Shown: positions 8,015 through 15,643, numbered from the stretch's first letter. The stretch is DNA of 17,712 nucleotides from Oscillospiraceae bacterium (GCA_015063445.1 SVUD01000038.1:1-17712), one strand, 5' to 3'. The notes: a model not told the origin generated them from the letters alone. Numbers and translations: made by a program.

Positions 8015-9328
8015 TTACTCCGCTCCGATAACCGCTCTTACGAACTCATAACCGTCCGATTCAAGCGGCGTTACCTTAACTCCAAGCTTCCGAGAAAGCT
8101 CCTCTCGAGTCATTCCGCAGAGAAATATATCCTCGTCTGCCTTAAGCGAATTCTCCGGTATAAACAGCTCGTCACCAAGCTCCTTATCAAGAAGCTGACT
8201 ATACATATCGCATCCTGTAAGGAGTCCCGTAACCGTGATGCTCTCACCGTAAAACTCGTTGATTATTTCATACACGTTGATTTTGAGGTTCTTTATGAAG
8301 CCCGAAAGCATATCGCATGATTTTTTTATAAACGGATAGGCTGCCTTTGCCGTTGCAATCGAAACCCGTCTTTCAGCCTTAAGAAAGTCACTCATATCGG
8401 AAATATCTTCCCACGCAAGATTGAAGTCCTCGAGGAACGAGCGTATCATTCCAACGCCGTTTTCTATCTGCGGATAGCCCTCGTAATACACCTCCTCGGG
8501 AATAGGTCTTTTCGCCTTGATATAAAATTCATCTGCGGCAAAGAACATTCTCGATCCGTGAAGATCAAGCATTCTTTCCGCAACGGAATCTATCATATCA
8601 ATTACGGCGCCCGCCTCTTGCTCGTTAAAATCGGTCAGAGGGAAAAGCTTGTCCCTGAATTTCGTAAGACCCGCGGGAACTATCGCTACGCTCGACATCT
8701 CAGGAAAATATCCCGAAAGATCATTCATGGAGCGAAGCAGCTCCTCACCGTCGTTAACCCCCTTGCAAAGCACTATCTGACCGCACATTGAAAGGCCTGC
8801 AGATTTAAAATCGTCAAGGTATTTCAAAACCTCGCCCGAGCGCTTGTTCTTCATCATTTTAACACGAAGCTCGGGGTTTGTGGTATGAACGGAAATATTG
8901 ATAGGAGAAAAACGCATTTTCACTATTCTCTCAACGTCTCGCTCGGTCATATTGGTAAGTGTGATATAATTTCCGTGAATGAAGGAAAGGCGAGAATCGT
9001 CATCCTTAAAATAGAGTGATTCACGAAGTCCCTCGGGATTCTGATCAATAAAGCAGAAAATACAGCCGTTTTTACAGGAATGCTTCTCGTCCATAAGAGG
9101 AGTTTCAAAGCAAAGACCGATATCGTCGTATTCGCCCTTTTTGATAGACACCGTATATTCACTATCGGCTCTCGTAAGCTTAAGCGTTATCTTTTTTTCG
9201 GAAAGATAAAAACGGTAGTCAAGAACGTCGGAAATTTCATTTCCGTTTATAGACACGAGCACGTCACCCGAAAGCACACCGCTCTTTTCGGCTAAAGACT
9301 TTTTTTCGACACCCGTTATTTTAACCAT
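8015..9328 (-). CDS. DUF512 family protein with PDZ and radical-SAM-like domains
   Basis: A 437-residue protein of the DUF512 family, often found beside der in Clostridia. Residues 1-65 form a PDZ-like domain (SLAEKSGVLSGDVLVSINGN). A CX3CX2C cluster follows at Cys85, Cys89 and Cys92, the arrangement expected for a radical SAM [4Fe-4S] site, then a TIM-barrel-like region. The DUF512 domain fills the C-terminal half. No reaction has been assigned. I chose ATG 9328 because AGGAGG lies six bases upstream (9335-9340). A TTG start at 9349 would translate that ribosome binding site as Arg-Arg. It is the first gene of the operon, with a promoter directly upstream. Confidence 0.9.
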   Translation of the reverse strand: MVKITGVEKKSLAEKSGVLSGDVLVSINGNEISDVLDYRFYLSEKKITLKLTRADSEYTVSIKKGEYDDIGLCFETPLMDEKHSCKNGCIFCFIDQNPEGLRESLYFKDDDSRLSFIHGNYITLTNMTERDVERIVKMRFSPINISVHTTNPELRVKMMKNKRSGEVLKYLDDFKSAGLSMCGQIVLCKGVNDGEELLRSMNDLSGYFPEMSSVAIVPAGLTKFRDKLFPLTDFNEQEAGAVIDMIDSVAERMLDLHGSRMFFAADEFYIKAKRPIPEEVYYEGYPQIENGVGMIRSFLEDFNLAWEDISDMSDFLKAERRVSIATAKAAYPFIKKSCDMLSGFIKNLKINVYEIINEFYGESITVTGLLTGCDMYSQLLDKELGDELFIPENSLKADEDIFLCGMTREELSRKLGVKVTPLESDGYEFVRAVIGAE

Positions 9329-9357
9329 TTTATCCCTCCTAAAAATCAATTCTCATT

Positions 9358-9386
9358 ATTTTAACATATTTAAAATGAAAAATCAA
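9358..9386 (-). promoter_or_regulatory. Promoter of the DUF512-der-obg-nitroreductase operon
   Basis: On the minus strand TTGATT (9381-9386), 17 bases, TAAAAT (9358-9363). It lies 30 bases ahead of the DUF512 start codon in a very AT-rich stretch. Confidence 0.65.
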
Positions 9387-9583
9387 TATTAAATATAAAT
9401 ATTTTGCGTTTTTTGCTTTTGCAACTATATGTTTTTAGACGCTTAATAAAAAAACGATTCTTTGATTTGTAACAAAAAAATACAATCCAAAACTTCAACT
9501 TCACGCAAAACACCTGTTTTTGACTACTTTTATTTTCATTTAGGATTGATTTAATCGATTTTGGATCATCAACACACAAAAAA
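9387..9583. other. AT-rich intergenic spacer
   Basis: The gene-free stretch from 9329 to 9665 holds the operon promoter at one end and the Wzy-like gene's terminator at the other. Between them, about 200 AT-rich bases show no repeat, no RNA fold and no credible gene. A 99-codon open frame here has a low-complexity, Lys/Phe/Cys-rich translation and no ribosome binding site. Confidence 0.6.
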
Positions 9584-9613
9584 CAGAGGTACTGCCGATA
9601 CGCAATACCTCTG
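9584..9613 (-). terminator. Terminator of the Wzy-like gene
   Basis: CAGAGGTA (9584-9591) pairs with TACCTCTG (9606-9613). On the minus strand the hairpin is followed by six T (9578-9583). It lies about 50 bases past the stop codon at 9666. Confidence 0.8.
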
Positions 9614-9665
9614 ACCTGAATTGCAATTTTATTTCGAATCAAAAACAATTTCAAAACGCATAAAG

Positions 9666-11129
9666 TCAATCATCTTTTTCGCGTCCGCATTCCGCAACGG
9701 CAAGCATTATTGAATAGAAGAGAGTCGGTCCGATATTAAAGAAGTGACAGTCAAGAAGACTCATAAGAAGAAGCGAGAGCATTGAAAGTCCAATAGCAAC
9801 GTTGACGTAATTCTTTCTTTTTATCAGAACGATAACAGTAGAAATTCTGTGTATCGCATATGCTGCAAGTCCCACGATACCGCAAGATGCGAGAAGCTGA
9901 ATTACCGTGTTATGCCATCTTGGCGGGAAGAAGGAGCTGAATGAGTCAAGCGTTGCCGCATCATATATTTCGGCGTCCGTCGGGTAAAACGTTTTACCGA
10001 ATATAGGCTCATCAAGAAATGCTTTGATTCCGCTCTTATAATTTTTCAATCTATCCTGATCGTTAAATACAACCTCCCCATCAACCACCTCATAGATTCT
10101 CATTATATTAGAGAAGAGCTTTATGATTACATCGTAATACACAATTGCCAAAACGATCACCGCTATTACACCTATAGCAGTAACAAAATAAACGCTGAAT
10201 TTATTTTTCGCAGTGAAAAGCAATATCAAATAAGAAAGTCCGAAGATGCCTATCGCGCACAGTGACGAAGCTCTCGAGCAACTAAAGATAGCAGCCACAA
10301 AAAATGCGGTGCCAAGCAATATCCAAGGCATAGGGAAAAGCTTTTTAGCGGCAAAATAAAACGGGAAAGGTATCGCCATCGTGATCATAGCGCCTATATT
10401 ATTTCTAATACCCCATCCTGTTTCTATAGCCGATCTATTGATAGCACCGTCAACTATGACACCGCCATTGATGTAGAGCCATACAAGCTCGTACGAAACG
10501 ACAAGTCCTACGGCAATTCCAACGCAGACAAGGTAGCTGACCTTAAATTTATTCCAATCTACCGTAGCGGTAAATACGAAGTACAAAAGAAAGACTGAGA
10601 GGAACTGCAAGGATGCGAAAATAAGATTACGCTCAGCAAATTCCGCGTATCTATCCCACTGAATTCCCGAAAGCATGTACGCCGCGCCGAGAAGAAGAAG
10701 TCCGAAGCTTAAAAATCTGCCTCTGAAGAAAAATTTCTTCACACCCATGTTGTGATCGCTGAAAATTCTTATAAAGATAAGCCCTACGGCTACGAGAACG
10801 AATACCAAAAGGAACATTCCGCTTTTTCCGTAGAACACGCTATCCGTTGTATGCCCCGGGTTGTTCGAAGATGACGGGACAACGTAGCATATAGGAAAGA
10901 GCGGCATAAGCGGTGAGAGATCGTCAGCAAAAAGTCCTATGTATAGTCCGTACACTATCACGAATACGTAAAATTCAAATTCCTTCGAAAAGGTGAACGC
11001 AAGACAAGCGAGCGCCGCAATAACAAAGACAAAAAACTGCGATGATAAAATTCGGTTTAAAAGCCTTATCGGAAACGGCTTTGGATCGTAGACGAACCTA
11101 TTTCGTCTGTCGAACTCCGTACTGAGCAT
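9666..11129 (-). CDS. O-antigen ligase/Wzy-like polysaccharide polymerase
   Basis: A 487-residue integral membrane protein with about ten to twelve hydrophobic segments, starting near residue 30. It has the features of the Wzy_C/WaaL superfamily: GIRNNIGAM in mid-protein, SCSRASS after a membrane helix, a large extracytoplasmic loop with DRLKNYKSGIKAFLDEPIFG, and RWHNTVIQLLASCGIVGLAAY in the next helix. These proteins join glycan units at the outer membrane face. In a Gram-positive the likely product is capsule, wall or exopolysaccharide. I chose ATG 11129 because AAAGGAGAG lies nine bases upstream; longer starts at 11159 (ATG) and 11192 (GTG) lack one, and the GTG sits at the probable transcription start. 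It appears monocistronic, away from any sugar cluster in view. Confidence 0.85.
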   Translation of the reverse strand: MLSTEFDRRNRFVYDPKPFPIRLLNRILSSQFFVFVIAALACLAFTFSKEFEFYVFVIVYGLYIGLFADDLSPLMPLFPICYVVPSSSNNPGHTTDSVFYGKSGMFLLVFVLVAVGLIFIRIFSDHNMGVKKFFFRGRFLSFGLLLLGAAYMLSGIQWDRYAEFAERNLIFASLQFLSVFLLYFVFTATVDWNKFKVSYLVCVGIAVGLVVSYELVWLYINGGVIVDGAINRSAIETGWGIRNNIGAMITMAIPFPFYFAAKKLFPMPWILLGTAFFVAAIFSCSRASSLCAIGIFGLSYLILLFTAKNKFSVYFVTAIGVIAVIVLAIVYYDVIIKLFSNIMRIYEVVDGEVVFNDQDRLKNYKSGIKAFLDEPIFGKTFYPTDAEIYDAATLDSFSSFFPPRWHNTVIQLLASCGIVGLAAYAIHRISTVIVLIKRKNYVNVAIGLSMLSLLLMSLLDCHFFNIGPTLFYSIMLAVAECGREKDD

Positions 11130-11197
11130 AGAGCTTTTCTCTCCTTTTGTTTTAGACATAAGGTTATTTTGAAAAAACGCCTTATTTTTCACTATAT

Positions 11198-11226
11198 ATT
11201 TTGCACTATTTTGCGAAAAATGTCAA
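11198..11226 (-). promoter_or_regulatory. Probable promoter of the Wzy-like gene
   Basis: On the minus strand a perfect TTGACA (11221-11226) is followed after 17 bases by CAAAAT (11198-11203), a weaker -10. It diverges from the lnt promoter. Confidence 0.5.
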
Positions 11227-11316
11227 TAGGATACCGCTCTTTTTTGCCAAAGAGCATATATTTTTTTAATAATTAGTAAAATAATGCGGCAAAACGCAAA
11301 CAAACCGAGAACGTTA

Positions 11317-11345
11317 TTGACTTTTTGCGGCGTTTGGGATATAAT
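11317..11345 (+). promoter_or_regulatory. Vegetative promoter of lnt
   Basis: TTGACT (11317-11322), 17 bases, TATAAT (11340-11345): only one base off full consensus. Transcription would start near 11352, which excludes the open frame's upstream ATG at 11284 and supports ATG 11383. Confidence 0.8.
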
Positions 11346-11382
11346 TAGATTGGATGAATATGTTTTAAAGGCAGACAAATCA

Positions 11383-12972
11383 ATGAATGAAAGAGCAAAA
11401 ATATTTATTTCACTCGCAATAAGCGGAATAACTTCCGGTCTTGCGGTAGCCTTTTCCAAGTATCTCGGGTTTATTATCTGTGTATCCCTGATACCGCTTT
11501 TATTTGCGCTAAAATTACTCACGGACAGAGAAAATCTGAAGCTGAAACACGCATATTTTTACGGTCTTTTCTACTTCGAATGCTTCTATGCGGTATGCTT
11601 CCATTTCTTCTTTTACATGTATCCTCTGGACTTCACCGGACTCAGCGAATTCTATTCAATGCTTGTAGTTATTATTGCGTGCTTCGGGCTTTCGCTTCTG
11701 CAGGCATTATTTGGCGGCTTTGTTTTCGTAGTCTTTGCATTGATAAAGAGACGCTCGCTTGTCAAAAACTCTCCGCTGCTTGAGGCTTTATTCTTTACGG
11801 CGATATACACCTTCTACGAGTTCACTCAAACTCTCGGCTGGTGGGGCGTGCCGTGGGGCAGAATTTCTCTTGCGCTCACCGATATGATAATACCGATACA
11901 GTCCGCCTCGCTTTTCGGCTCGTATTTCATTACCGCAATAATAGTTGTCATAAATGCGCTTTTAGCTCTTGCGTTAACTCAATTCAGAGGAACGCCTAAG
12001 GCAAAAAAATACGCGCTTTCGGCGCTTGCGGTATTTGTTTCGAATATAGCCTTGGGAGGTATTCTTTACGGCGCGCACAAGTCGGTAAGAAAGAATTCGG
12101 ACACGGTTAACGTTGGTATCATTCAAGGCAATTACGATTCTACGGATAAATGGTTTGAGCCTAACGGAATGGTTATAGTCAAGGATCACCTTGCGCTCAC
12201 CGAAAAGGCGGCGGCTGATGGCGCCGAAATAGTTCTTTGGGCTGAGACGGCAGTTCCTTTCACTATCTATGACGACGATATATACAGCGGACTTATTTCA
12301 AAGACCGCAAAAAGACTTGACATCACGATAATTGTCGGAGCCATCCGAGAGACCGACGAGGACATATATAACGCTCTCGTTTGCTACACGCCCGACGGCG
12401 AGATTAATGAAACGGAATATCACAAAAGGCATCTCGTACCGTTTGGCGAATACGTACCCATGCGAAGCTTTATTGAAAAGCTTGTGCCCTTCATGGCGGA
12501 GATCTCGACGCTCGATGACGATATGACTGCAGGCAAGGAAAGTTCAATCTTCGAGCTCGAAAAAACAAATGCCGGATCGCTTATCTGCTTTGATTCTATA
12601 TATGAAAATCTCACACGGGATACAGCTAAATCCGGAGCGGAAATAATTCTGCTCTCAACAAACGATTCGTGGTTCTCGGATTCCGCAGCGGCCTATATGC
12701 ATAACAATCAGGCGCGTTTTCGCGCGGTTGAATCCGGAAGATATATAGCGAGATCGGCAAACACCGGACTTTCAACGTTTATTTCAAACACGGGTGAGGT
12801 TATCGGCGAAATAGAGCCTCTTACCGAGGATCATTTGACAAGAGAGCTTGTTAATCTCGAAAACAGAACTCTCTATTCGAGAATAGGAAACGTATTCGTT
12901 TATTTGTGCGGAATTTCTATTCTCATTCCGTTTGCATACGACTTGATAATTGTATTGCGTCGTAAAAGATAA
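11383..12972 (+). CDS. lnt: Apolipoprotein N-acyltransferase
   Basis: A 529-residue membrane enzyme that adds the third acyl chain to the N-terminal cysteine of lipoproteins. The N-terminal half has about six membrane helices and the Lnt-typical GWWGVPWGRISL (152-163). A periplasm-facing nitrilase-fold domain (about 243-490) carries an intact triad: Glu288 in WAETAVPF, Lys348 in YHKRHLVPFGEYVP and Cys402 in LICFDSIYE. NDSWFSDS (427-434) is also conserved. A last membrane helix lies at 503-524. I chose ATG 11383 from the promoter position; an AAAGG lies about 11 bases upstream. Lnt is classical for Gram-negatives and less usual in Gram-positives. This window also encodes two lipoproteins, its possible substrates. 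No terminator follows, so it may read into the nuclease gene. Confidence 0.92.
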   Translation: MNERAKIFISLAISGITSGLAVAFSKYLGFIICVSLIPLLFALKLLTDRENLKLKHAYFYGLFYFECFYAVCFHFFFYMYPLDFTGLSEFYSMLVVIIACFGLSLLQALFGGFVFVVFALIKRRSLVKNSPLLEALFFTAIYTFYEFTQTLGWWGVPWGRISLALTDMIIPIQSASLFGSYFITAIIVVINALLALALTQFRGTPKAKKYALSALAVFVSNIALGGILYGAHKSVRKNSDTVNVGIIQGNYDSTDKWFEPNGMVIVKDHLALTEKAAADGAEIVLWAETAVPFTIYDDDIYSGLISKTAKRLDITIIVGAIRETDEDIYNALVCYTPDGEINETEYHKRHLVPFGEYVPMRSFIEKLVPFMAEISTLDDDMTAGKESSIFELEKTNAGSLICFDSIYENLTRDTAKSGAEIILLSTNDSWFSDSAAAYMHNNQARFRAVESGRYIARSANTGLSTFISNTGEVIGEIEPLTEDHLTRELVNLENRTLYSRIGNVFVYLCGISILIPFAYDLIIVLRRKR

Positions 12973-13048
12973 CTTCAACACAAAATCCACAAAATGCACC
13001 AAACAACAGACAAAAAGCAAACAAAGATTTGCAAAACGGTGATTAATT

Positions 13049-14029
13049 ATGAAATCTAACAAAAGACTTTACTCAATACTCATCGATATTCTTGAAAAGA
13101 AACCGATGACAAGAAGAGAGCTTATAGAGAGCTATATAACCTCTCTTTCCCTACCTCGTGAGCTTATGCTCGACAAGAGCACGGGCGGAAGAGTTAACAT
13201 CGAAAGAAGCATCGCCGGAGCAGCTATAAATGAAATGAAAAGCAAGGGGATTATAACCAAGAGCCCCGAGGGCGTGTACTTTGCGACCGAGCAAAAGCCC
13301 GTCGTTATACGCAACGAGAAGTGCGAGAGTGAGATTTTCAAGATGCTCGCAGACAGAAGCCTTACAAAATTCGAGATACGCAAAAACTTAACACGGATAT
13401 TCGGTACTGACAAAACTTTGACCGAAAAAGACGACAACAAGCTCTTCGCTTATATGGGCGAGGCGCTGAGACGTATGGTAAAGGACGGAGCGCTTACCGA
13501 GGTGCGAGGAGTATACTCGCTTTCAAAAAAGGTTTCCGCAAGGGCTGACGATATAAGCAATCTATTGACGCTTAAAAGCGTTTTCTTGACACACCTTCAC
13601 AGGAAGGGCGGCGAATTCTTTGAAAACTACTTTATGACGCTTCTTGAAAAGTACGTTACCCTTCACGGAAAGACGGTCACGAGCAACACGACCACCGGTG
13701 GCTCTGCCGATGGCGGAATAGACGGAATTTTGGAGACGGTGGACGTTCTCGGATTCCGAGAGACGATTATGGTGCAGACCAAAAACCGCACCGACACGAC
13801 TAACGAAACAACGGTGAGAGGATTCTACGGAGCAGTTTGCGCAAGGCAAGGCTCAAGAGGAATTTTCGTCACCTCCTCGGACTTCCACTATTCAGCGAAA
13901 GCGTTTCTTGATTCCATTGACAACTGCGTTGGAATCGACGGAGACGGAATCTTTAAGATGGCGGTCGAGACAAGGTACGGAATTAAAAAGGTCGGCTCGG
14001 AGCTTACTGTAGACGAAAAAATTCTATAA
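13049..14029 (+). CDS. Mrr-like PD-(D/E)xK restriction endonuclease
   Basis: A 326-residue protein with two parts. Residues 1-165 look like DNA-binding winged-helix units. The first (1-80) resembles the Mrr N-terminal domain and a second helical unit follows at about 90-160. Residues 176-315 form an Mrr-type nuclease domain: GGEFFENY with Glu192, then TTGGSADGGIDG (215-226) with Asp221/Asp225, then VQTKNR with Gln243-Lys245, then GIFVTSSDFHYSAKAF. Mrr-family enzymes cut methylated or foreign DNA. No methyltransferase is adjacent, consistent with a type IV-like or solitary enzyme, but a housekeeping role is possible. GGTGAT lies about six bases before the ATG. The gene follows lnt by 76 bases and precedes two small membrane-protein genes. 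Confidence 0.85.
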   Translation: MKSNKRLYSILIDILEKKPMTRRELIESYITSLSLPRELMLDKSTGGRVNIERSIAGAAINEMKSKGIITKSPEGVYFATEQKPVVIRNEKCESEIFKMLADRSLTKFEIRKNLTRIFGTDKTLTEKDDNKLFAYMGEALRRMVKDGALTEVRGVYSLSKKVSARADDISNLLTLKSVFLTHLHRKGGEFFENYFMTLLEKYVTLHGKTVTSNTTTGGSADGGIDGILETVDVLGFRETIMVQTKNRTDTTNETTVRGFYGAVCARQGSRGIFVTSSDFHYSAKAFLDSIDNCVGIDGDGIFKMAVETRYGIKKVGSELTVDEKIL

Positions 14030-14080
14030 CTCCCGCCACCGTGCTACGCATCAAAAATATTAAAGCTAACGGAGAATAAA

Positions 14081-14593
14081 ATGAATCATTCCGAAATAAG
14101 AGAGCTTTTTGAGAAAAAGCTTAAAGAGGCATGCGATACTATAAGAGAGACAAAAAACGGAGATCAGCTTTCGATCACGACGTCTGTTTCTTACATAGAC
14201 GACAAGCTCGTTGAAAAGCAGGATTACAACGGTAAATCGGACACTTCCATCGTAGTGTCGGCTATGATATTTGAAAAAGGCAAGGACAGCGAGGAGGATC
14301 CTTCGTACGAGATTTCCCTGCTCTGTGACTTACATTACGGAAACGTAAAAAATCCCGAGGAGCTTCAGCGTGAGCTTCAAAGCTTCGACGAGGAGCTTGA
14401 AAGATTTCTCGCCGCCCTTTCGTCGTGCGAAAGCGTTTCTTCGTTTATTCGCGAGGAGGACGAAAGATTAAGCAGTGAGGGCAAGAAAGTGCTTGCCGAA
14501 ATGGAAGCTTCTATTGCAAAAATGAAAAAATTCGGATTTATCGGAGTTATCGTGCTTTTAGGCATCGTACTTCTATTCACATTGTTAAAATAA
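14081..14593 (+). CDS. Tail-anchored membrane protein of unknown function (first of pair)
   Basis: A 170-residue protein that I do not recognise. The first 150 residues are charged and cytoplasmic in character, with Glu/Lys-rich helices flanking a beta-rich middle (about 30-85, SITTSVSYIDDK and SYEISLLCDLHYG). A single hydrophobic helix (151-169) ends the chain one residue before the stop. There is no signal peptide, so it is predicted to be tail-anchored with the main domain in the cytoplasm. GGAG lies six bases before ATG 14081. It starts 51 bases after the Mrr-like gene and 19 bases before a gene of the same layout, so all three are probably one transcript. Residues 77-108 align in pattern with 66-100 of the next protein. 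Confidence 0.8.
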   Translation: MNHSEIRELFEKKLKEACDTIRETKNGDQLSITTSVSYIDDKLVEKQDYNGKSDTSIVVSAMIFEKGKDSEEDPSYEISLLCDLHYGNVKNPEELQRELQSFDEELERFLAALSSCESVSSFIREEDERLSSEGKKVLAEMEASIAKMKKFGFIGVIVLLGIVLLFTLLK

Positions 14594-14612
14594 TTTAAAA
14601 GAGGAATAAAAA

Positions 14613-15080
14613 ATGAACATCACAGAATCAAAGAATGCGCTTTACGAGGCGCTCAAAAACGTCAGCGAGGATGCTGTTAAGCGTGGAATGAAAGCAGAGG
14701 TCAGATGCTTTGTTGCCGACCACGATCTTATGGAGGTCAGCGAGGACAGCCCCAAGGCAACACTTATCGCAGGAGAGATCACCGTTACGTCCGACGAAAA
14801 TGAGGACAAGGAAATACTCCTCGAATGCGCCCTCAGCGTAGAGGACGGCGAGGTATCAAGCGAGGAGATGCTCCGTGAGGTCAATACCATCAGAGGCAGC
14901 ATGAAGGAGATATGCGAAACCTTTGACTCGGTTGGAAGCGCCGGAGGAACTATCGAAAGCATTGAAAAGGAACAGCAGGTCGATATGCCCGAGCCCAAGG
15001 TATTCGATAACAAGAATTTCTATATTTACGGCGGAATTGCTGCGGCTGTAGTTCTTATTCTCGTTATTATTTTCGCATAA
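14613..15080 (+). CDS. Tail-anchored membrane protein of unknown function (second of pair)
   Basis: A 155-residue protein with the same plan as its upstream neighbour. It has an acidic cytoplasmic domain with N-terminal helix, a beta-rich middle (about 28-75, ending EILLECALSVEDGE), a helix SSEEMLREVNTIRGSMKEI, a short linker, and one hydrophobic C-terminal helix (136-154) right at the end. Similarity to the neighbour is weak by residue but consistent by position, so I infer an old tandem duplication. No catalytic motif is visible. A GAGGAA precedes ATG 14613 at suitable spacing. A hairpin terminator follows within 15 bases, which closes the nuclease/tail-anchored transcript. Confidence 0.8.
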   Translation: MNITESKNALYEALKNVSEDAVKRGMKAEVRCFVADHDLMEVSEDSPKATLIAGEITVTSDENEDKEILLECALSVEDGEVSSEEMLREVNTIRGSMKEICETFDSVGSAGGTIESIEKEQQVDMPEPKVFDNKNFYIYGGIAAAVVLILVIIFA

Positions 15081-15092
15081 ATAAAATTCGGT

Positions 15093-15120
15093 CGAGAATT
15101 GTAGATTTTCTCGCTTTTTG
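15093..15120 (+). terminator. Terminator of the nuclease/tail-anchored gene cluster
   Basis: CGAGAA (15093-15098) pairs with TTCTCG (15108-15113) around a nine-base loop and is followed by CTTTTTG. It lies 13 bases after the stop of the second tail-anchored gene. Confidence 0.65.
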
Positions 15121-15148
15121 TCGGAATTTCCGAGGAAATTTCGGTAAA

Positions 15149-15177
15149 TTTCAAAGTTTTACCCATCACGGTACATT
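15149..15177 (+). promoter_or_regulatory. Weak candidate promoter of the DUF6472 gene
   Basis: TTTCAA (15149-15154), 17 bases, TACATT (15172-15177). The match is poor, but the gene lies between two terminators and needs a promoter in this gap. Confidence 0.3.
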
Positions 15178-15218
15178 CGAGCGTTATTTCTATCTTTTTT
15201 GACTCTATGAGGATAATT

Positions 15219-15419
15219 ATGGATTTTTCAAAGTATGGAATCAAAAGGCAGTCTAACTGCGAGAGCTGCGAATTTTATCAGGAGGATGATTACGACGGTA
15301 CTTACTCCTGCTCCCTTTCTCTTGACGAGGATGAGAGAGTCGATTTTCTCGGCTTGAAGCAATCCTGCCCCTATTATCGCTATTATGATGAATATAAAAG
15401 CGTTCACAAGCAGATATGA
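15219..15419 (+). CDS. DUF6472 family small four-cysteine protein
   Basis: A 66-residue acidic protein with Cys14, Cys17, Cys31 and Cys50 in a CX2C...C...C layout that could bind zinc. Its ending, SCPYYRYYDEYKSVHKQI, matches what I recall of clostridial DUF6472 proteins, which have no known function. I chose ATG 15219 because the in-frame ATG at 15207 is immediately followed by AGG ATA, which forms the GAGGA ribosome binding site of the second ATG. The stop codon TGA (15417-15419) lies in the loop of the gene's own terminator hairpin, whose left arm is therefore coding sequence. It is flanked by terminators on both sides and appears to be a single-gene transcript. Confidence 0.8.
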   Translation: MDFSKYGIKRQSNCESCEFYQEDDYDGTYSCSLSLDEDERVDFLGLKQSCPYYRYYDEYKSVHKQI

Positions 15420-15439
15420 AGAGTATCTGCTTGTTTTTT
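15407..15439 (+). terminator. Terminator overlapping the DUF6472 stop codon
   Basis: A perfect ten-base stem, CAAGCAGATA (15407-15416) with TATCTGCTTG (15424-15433), a seven-base loop containing the TGA stop, then six T. Confidence 0.92.
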
Positions 15440-15601
15440 ATGCTTTTGCAGTTAATGGCTTTTATTCGTTCAACTTATTGCGTGCGTAAGCTATTAAGGA
15501 TCACCGCGCGCTCTATATAATTTATGGTAGATTTCAGTTTTTTCTCATATTTTGTGCAATTTGCGTAAAATTTTCAAAAAATTTTTTATTGATGGCAAAT
15601 T

Positions 15602-15643
15602 AGAAAACGAGAGAAAATGAGAGAAAATGAGAGAAAACGAGAG
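15602..15643. repeat. Ten-base tandem repeat with phased A-tracts
   Basis: A unit of the form GAGAGAAAAY recurs about four times with exact ten-base period. This places A4 tracts at 15604-15607, 15614-15617, 15624-15627 and 15634-15637. A-tracts spaced by one helical turn bend DNA. The block lies roughly 50-90 bases upstream of the -35 box of the rplM promoter, in an otherwise gene-free stretch (15420-15785) that also has AT-rich low-complexity sequence near 15571-15590. Confidence 0.75.

Noticed and set aside
1109..9416. Shared 14-mer TTTGCGTTTTTTGC in two intergenic regions (1109-1122 and 9403-9416)
   Set aside because: It is T-rich and low in complexity, with no conserved position relative to either gene; chance is likely.
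9370..9669. A 99-codon open frame on the minus strand between the Wzy-like and DUF512 genes
   Set aside because: Its translation is low-complexity and Lys/Phe/Cys-rich, it has no ribosome binding site, and it spans a strong terminator and a promoter.
15602..15643. Ten-base tandem repeat as a replication origin or iteron array
   Set aside because: There is no replication protein gene, no DnaA-box pattern and no plasmid context; the position ahead of the rplM promoter fits curvature better.
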